Positions 13,059 through 16,788 of a DNA stretch of 16,788 nt are shown piece after piece (the stretch's first letter is position 1; each line of letters begins with the position of its first letter). The stretch is from the NCBI GenBank assembly GCA_030639165.1, contig DAOWDF010000084.1, positions 1 through 16,788 on the forward strand, in the 5' to 3' direction. This DNA is from Alphaproteobacteria bacterium (lineage in GTDB: Bacteria > Pseudomonadota > Alphaproteobacteria > Micavibrionales > Micavibrionaceae). The notes below the pieces were generated by a model. That model made no database searches. It had not been told where the DNA came from and was given only the letters and a program-made list of their open reading frames with translations. The translations under genes were made by a program, and so were the position numbers.

Positions 13059-14348
13059 CTAATTTTCCTTACGTTTAAGCACAGCCGCAAAAAAGCCATC
13101 GGTCTTATGACGGTGCGGAGTTAAACGCATATACGGAGTTCCCAAGCCAAGAGATTCATCTAATGGCGATACTTCAAAATCCTCATGATTTTTCAAGAAA
13201 TTTTCAATTTGCAGCTCATTTTCTGCTGGCAGCAATGAACATGTAGCGTAAACCAGCTTACCGCCAACTTTAACGGCCTTACTTACTTTATCCAAAATAT
13301 CGCTCTGAGTTTGCAATAGCTCCTCTAAGGTAGGGCCGTAATTACGCCAGCGCATATCAGGGTTACGCCTCCATGTACCAGTTCCACTACATGGAACATC
13401 GGTAAGAACAATATCAAAAGTAGCTTTTTGGCGCTTTAACCATTTCTTGTGCTTCTCATCGGATAACGGGCGGATCTCTATAATATCTGCTAGCCCCGCC
13501 TTTTTATAACGCCTGCGCCCATTCTCTAAACGCCTAGCATCAATATCCATAGCGACAATGCGCCCTTTTCGCTTCATCGCTGATGCCAAGGCTAGCGTTT
13601 TACCGCCGCCACCTGCACAGTAATCAAGGACTTGCATAGATGGCTGAACATCACAGACATGAGCAATTAGTTGCGAGCCTTCATCTTGAATCTCAAGCCA
13701 CCCCTTATTCATCGCCTTAGTTTTGGAGAGATAAGCCTTCTCCGCGCAGCGCAATCCCCATGGCGAAAATGGCGTAGGCGTTGTTTCAACTCCATCCTTG
13801 GCAAGTGATTGTTGCACGTTCTCGCGTTCCATCGTGAAGATATTTGCACGAACATCTAGAGTTGCAGGATGGATCATTGCTACCATCTCGTCTTTAAATG
13901 CATCTCCGAAATAATCGCGCAGCACTGCCTCATGATCAGGCGGGCATTCAACGAGAATAGCCTCTTCCATATCTTTATGTTCGATATTCTGACCGACAAG
14001 CTTTTTAACTAATGCTTCCTCCTCGTCATCCAGCTTTTCTGGCGCATAGGAAGAGCCATCGAACAGATCACGGAAACGCTTTTCATCCGCACCAGAGCCC
14101 AGAGCCAGCCAGCATATAACGCGCGCACGCGGGGTATCATCTACCTCATTTTTACTTAACCACCAACCAATGCGCGCATGATGGCGTGCAATTTCATAAA
14201 CGCGCTCGGCAACGTCACGGCGGTCTTTTGAACCGATATAACGACGATTACGCATATAATCACCAACGCAGGAGTCCAAAGGAACGCGAATATCTTGATC
14301 GCGCTCGAGGATTTCTATGGTGGCTTGAATACGGGATGCTGGTTTCAT
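13059..14348 (-). CDS. rsmB: RsmB/NOP family rRNA (cytosine-C5)-methyltransferase
   Basis: This family uses S-adenosylmethionine to make 5-methylcytosine in rRNA; RsmB itself acts on C967 of 16S rRNA. Seen: 429 residues. The SAM-binding motif I is VLDYCAGGGGKTLALASA (240-257) and AMDIDARRLENG follows. The two cysteines of the mechanism are C320 in DVPCSGTGTWRRNPDMRW and C370 in YATCSLLPAENE. The N-terminal 150 residues are helical and only loosely resemble the NusB-like domain of E. coli RsmB, so the exact target base is an inference. ATG 14348 lies eight bases after the guaB stop, with a GAGAG ribosome binding site inside the end of guaB. The guaB-rsmB pairing is common in alphaproteobacteria. 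Confidence 0.9.
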   Translation of the reverse strand: MKPASRIQATIEILERDQDIRVPLDSCVGDYMRNRRYIGSKDRRDVAERVYEIARHHARIGWWLSKNEVDDTPRARVICWLALGSGADEKRFRDLFDGSSYAPEKLDDEEEALVKKLVGQNIEHKDMEEAILVECPPDHEAVLRDYFGDAFKDEMVAMIHPATLDVRANIFTMERENVQQSLAKDGVETTPTPFSPWGLRCAEKAYLSKTKAMNKGWLEIQDEGSQLIAHVCDVQPSMQVLDYCAGGGGKTLALASAMKRKGRIVAMDIDARRLENGRRRYKKAGLADIIEIRPLSDEKHKKWLKRQKATFDIVLTDVPCSGTGTWRRNPDMRWRNYGPTLEELLQTQSDILDKVSKAVKVGGKLVYATCSLLPAENELQIENFLKNHEDFEVSPLDESLGLGTPYMRLTPHRHKTDGFFAAVLKRKEN

Positions 14349-14356
14349 GATATTTT

Positions 14357-15841
14357 CTAACTCTCAGTTCTATAATTAGGGGCTTCACGAGTGATTGTCA
14401 CATCATGGACATGGGATTCTTTGTATCCCGCGCCGGTCATACGGATAAACTCGGTTTTCTCGCGCATATCTTGAATGTTACGAGAGCCAGTATAGCCCAT
14501 AGAAGCGCGCAAACCGCCTACCATTTGATGAATAACATTACTAACTGGCCCTTTATAAGGTACGCGCCCCTCAATCCCTTCAGGGACAAGCTTATTACTC
14601 TGATTAACATTGCCTTGGAAATAACGATCAGCCGAGCCCTTAACCATGGCGCCTACGCTGCCCATACCGCGATATGATTTATATGAACGCCCTTGGAATA
14701 AAATAACCTCACCCGGAGCCTCATCGGTTCCAGCAAATACGCCGCCCATCATAGCAGCGCTCGCGCCGCCCGCTATGGCCTTCGCAAAGTCTCCAGAATA
14801 TTTAATTCCGCCATCAGCGATAACAGGAACGCCTCTTTTCTCGCAAACGCCAACCACATCCATAATCGCCGTAAGTTGCGGCACACCAACACCAGCAACT
14901 ATTCGCGTGGTGCATATTGATCCTGGGCCAATACCAACCTTAACCGCATTTGCACCAGCCTGAATAAGCGCGATGGCTGCATCTGCCGTAGCAATATTTC
15001 CTGCCATAATTTGCAAATCAGGGTTTTCTTTGCGGATTTGTGCAACCGTATCGAGTACTGCTCTTGAATGACCATGCGCAGTGTCAACTACCACCAGATC
15101 AAGGCCAGCTTCAGCTAAAGCAGCAGCTCTTTGAATACCATTAATATCACCAGTCCCAACAGCAGCCCCAGCGCGCAGACGATCTTCAGAATCTTTAGTG
15201 GCCACAGGAAAAAGTTTAGACTTTTCAATATCCTTTACCGTCATAAGGCCTATACAATTATCCGCATCATCAACAATAACTAGCTTTTCAATGCGGTGTT
15301 GGTGCAGTAATTTCTTAGCATCTTCTTTGGTTATATTTTCTTTAACCTTCACAAGGTTTTCATGAGTCATTAACTCTCTAATAGGCTGGCTCGGGTCTTG
15401 AGCGAAACGAACATCGCGATTAGTTAAAATGCCGACTAATAGACCATTTTCTTCAGTCACTGGAATACCTGAAATTTTATGCGAGCCCATTAATTCCCAC
15501 GCATTCTCTAAAGTGGCATCAGGGCGAATTGTAATTGGATCCATAACCTTGGCAGATTCAAAACGCTTTATTTTGCGTACCATAGCAGCTTGCTGCTCAA
15601 TCTCCATATTTCTGTGCAATACTCCAAGGCCACCATTTTGCGCCATAGCTATGCCCATATCCGCGCCACTTACGGTATCCATTGCCGCAGATAATACAGG
15701 GATATTAAGTGATATTTCCTGTGTGATTTTAGTTGAGGTATCAACCTCATTAGGCTGAATTTCTGAGCTCGAAGGAACTAACAGCACATCATCAAATGTT
15801 AATGCTTCACGAATTTTAGTTGAATCTTTTATACGAGCCAT
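14357..15841 (-). CDS. guaB: IMP dehydrogenase
   Basis: GuaB oxidises IMP to XMP with NAD+, the rate-limiting step of guanine nucleotide synthesis. Seen: 494 residues, full length for the bacterial form. The TIM-barrel begins with ALTFDDVLLVPSSSEIQP. Two CBS domains occupy about 94-210 (DPITIRPDATLENAWELMG and THENLVKVKENITKEDAKKL). The catalytic cysteine is C310 in GIGPGSICTTRIVAGVGVPQ. The mobile flap contains SADRYFQGNVNQSNKLVPEG, with the Arg-Tyr pair, and MVGGLRASMGYTG lies near the end. CBS domains usually bind adenine nucleotides and modulate activity. The ATG has GGAG nine bases upstream, and a good promoter lies at 15889-15916. It leads the guaB-rsmB operon. Confidence 0.98.
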   Translation of the reverse strand: MARIKDSTKIREALTFDDVLLVPSSSEIQPNEVDTSTKITQEISLNIPVLSAAMDTVSGADMGIAMAQNGGLGVLHRNMEIEQQAAMVRKIKRFESAKVMDPITIRPDATLENAWELMGSHKISGIPVTEENGLLVGILTNRDVRFAQDPSQPIRELMTHENLVKVKENITKEDAKKLLHQHRIEKLVIVDDADNCIGLMTVKDIEKSKLFPVATKDSEDRLRAGAAVGTGDINGIQRAAALAEAGLDLVVVDTAHGHSRAVLDTVAQIRKENPDLQIMAGNIATADAAIALIQAGANAVKVGIGPGSICTTRIVAGVGVPQLTAIMDVVGVCEKRGVPVIADGGIKYSGDFAKAIAGGASAAMMGGVFAGTDEAPGEVILFQGRSYKSYRGMGSVGAMVKGSADRYFQGNVNQSNKLVPEGIEGRVPYKGPVSNVIHQMVGGLRASMGYTGSRNIQDMREKTEFIRMTGAGYKESHVHDVTITREAPNYRTES

Positions 15842-15888
15842 AATGCAAATCTCCAGCGTTTAAATTTATTGGCGAAATTTGCAGGTGA

Positions 15889-15916
15889 GTTATAGCGTAT
15901 TTTTAGCAAATGTAAA
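15889..15916 (-). promoter_or_regulatory. Sigma-70 promoter of guaB, flanked by inverted ATTTGC
   Basis: On the minus strand TTTACA (15916-15911) and TATAAC (15894-15889) are separated by 16 bases. The start point would be near 15882, about 40 bases before the ATG. An ATTTGC/GCAAAT inverted pair brackets the -10 region, and another ATTTGC occurs beside the start codon. These could be operator half-sites for nucleotide control, but that is only a guess. The remaining space up to 16074 holds AT-rich sequence and the ribosome binding site of the next gene; I saw nothing else in it. Confidence 0.6.
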
Positions 15917-16074
15917 GTTTGAAATTCATGCGCCTAACAAATGCACATCACAACAGATCCTACATAGTGCATAAAAATTAGATAAAATACCGATGAAATG
16001 CATATGAAAAATAAGTGTTTATTAGGGTTTTGTAAGTATAGTTAAGGTTAAACGTATAAACCAAAGGTGAATAT

Positions 16075-16620
16075 ATGATACCTAGCAATAATATAGCGCA
16101 TATATATGTAAAGATAATTGGAGAGAACTCGCTACTATCTATGGCTCAGAGCAATTTACTTAGCCATTTAGATAAAATAAGAAAAGTCAGAACCCACACA
16201 TTTATATCCAATAATGCGAAAACCGAATTTGGAATTAGCAATAATTTTGGATATGAGCGCCACTATAGCTGGGAAGATACAATTATTGATTGCCGTAACA
16301 GCCCAACATTAATGGACAGTGATGCATTACAAAATATTGAAGAGACGATATCTGAAAACTCACATTTTCAAAAATTTAAAAATGATATTGAAGATAGAGC
16401 GAAAGGGTTAATAACAATTACGCCATATTACAGCACATTAAGTGGAACTGAAAATATGCGCTATAATATTAAACGTGCTGCTAAAATAGAAGATTTTGAT
16501 ATTATACGGGTTGGTATAAAATTATCCGCAAAAGATGGCACTGATTTTGAACAAGGACTTAAAAATCTATATAGTCACGAAAACCCATTTAATGTGAGAA
16601 AACCTCTAATGCACGCCTAG
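16075..16620 (+). CDS. Hypothetical protein, 181 residues
   Basis: I do not recognise it. ATG 16075 has a good ribosome binding site (AAAGGTG six bases upstream). The protein is hydrophilic, has no signal peptide or membrane segment, and is rich in Asn, Ser, Ile and Lys. Parts that look structured are a helical start (NSLLSMAQSNLLSHLDKIRK), a middle with FGYERHYSWEDTIIDC, and a C-terminal FDIIRVGIKLSAKDGTDFEQ. Codons favour A/T more than in the housekeeping neighbours, which could mean a recently acquired or weakly constrained gene. It is divergent from guaB and converges on rlmE with six bases between them. No domain can be assigned. Confidence 0.7.
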   Translation: MIPSNNIAHIYVKIIGENSLLSMAQSNLLSHLDKIRKVRTHTFISNNAKTEFGISNNFGYERHYSWEDTIIDCRNSPTLMDSDALQNIEETISENSHFQKFKNDIEDRAKGLITITPYYSTLSGTENMRYNIKRAAKIEDFDIIRVGIKLSAKDGTDFEQGLKNLYSHENPFNVRKPLMHA

Positions 16621-16626
16621 GCTATT

Positions 16627-16788
16627 CTAATCTTGCAGGCCCTTAAATCCTGTTGCAACAAGGTACTGCTCGGAACTACTTTTACGGCTAGCTGGCGGCT
16701 TTACATGCTTAACGCTCTTAAAGCTCTTTTTCAGTTCCTTCATTAAAGTGTCTTGCGCGCCACCTTGGAAAACTTTGGCTATGAATAA
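16627..16788 (-). CDS. rlmE: 23S rRNA (uridine-2'-O)-methyltransferase, C-terminal 53 residues
   Basis: A minus-strand frame enters from the right edge and stops with TAG at 16627-16629. It encodes FIAKVFQGGAQDTLMKELKK, then SFKSVKHVKPPASRKSSSEQ and YLVATGFKGLQD. The FxxKxFQG, VKxxKPxASRxxSSExYxVAxGFKG pattern is the end of RlmE (RrmJ/FtsJ), which methylates U2552 of 23S rRNA at the 2'-OH. The lysine in FIAK and the final glutamate-containing SSE segment belong to the conserved catalytic part. The N-terminal SAM-binding half lies outside the window. Confidence 0.93.
   Translation of the reverse strand, partial: LFIAKVFQGGAQDTLMKELKKSFKSVKHVKPPASRKSSSEQYLVATGFKGLQD

Noticed and set aside
13020..13061. 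ATTAGG/CCTAAT inverted repeat after rsmB
   Set aside because: The six-base stem has a 13-base loop and no T-run, so it is not a convincing terminator.
14405..15758. Several plus-strand frames opposite guaB
   Set aside because: Antisense shadows of a highly conserved gene; the sequences are Pro/Thr/Ser/Ile-rich with no domain.

Overview
The window looks like chromosomal DNA of an AT-rich alphaproteobacterium. The order rpmH-rnpA-yidD-yidC-engB, the guaB-rsmB pair, the def-fmt-truA cluster and the nearby dapD/dapE pair are all familiar alphaproteobacterial arrangements. I cannot name a genus. The free-living features (complete DAP/lysine branch, IMP dehydrogenase, Tat-like and pilin-like exported proteins) do not by themselves exclude a host-associated lineage. 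I saw no insertion sequence, phage gene, CRISPR array, tRNA or rRNA.

Layout. 1-273 is the start of a minus-strand FemAB/GNAT-like gene that runs off the left edge. It is divergent from dapD (325-1176), which is followed by an unrecognised 387-aa gene with an HD-hydrolase-like motif (1253-2416) and by dapE (2427-3569). A convergent junction with a long imperfect palindrome (3579-3680) separates dapE from the minus-strand operon def-fmt-truA (5927 down to 3678). A second palindrome sits upstream of def. Next come a small Tat-signal-like protein (6163-6486), convergent rmuC (7810 down to 6503), and a pilin-like protein (7897-8577) divergent from rmuC and convergent with engB. The minus-strand cluster rpmH-rnpA-yidD-yidC-engB (12105 down to 8574) has a near-consensus sigma-70 promoter ahead of rpmH. 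Upstream lie an unrecognised 206-aa gene (12924-12304) and the guaB-rsmB operon (15841 down to 13059). The right end holds an unrecognised 181-aa gene (16075-16620) and the C-terminal end of rlmE (16788 down to 16627).

How the genes work together. DapD and DapE are two steps of the succinylase route to diaminopimelate and lysine. Def and Fmt act at opposite ends of N-formylmethionine use. TruA, RsmB and RlmE modify tRNA and rRNA. RpmH, RnpA and EngB serve ribosome and RNA maturation, while YidD and YidC insert membrane proteins. Most of the window is therefore housekeeping.

The parts worth a second look are a family of intergenic palindromic repeats (three full and two half copies, with arms that differ between copies yet still pair within a copy), the HD-like gene wedged between dapD and dapE, the exported or pilin-like hypotheticals, and the rpmH leader. 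I did not find convincing evidence of a new multi-gene system.
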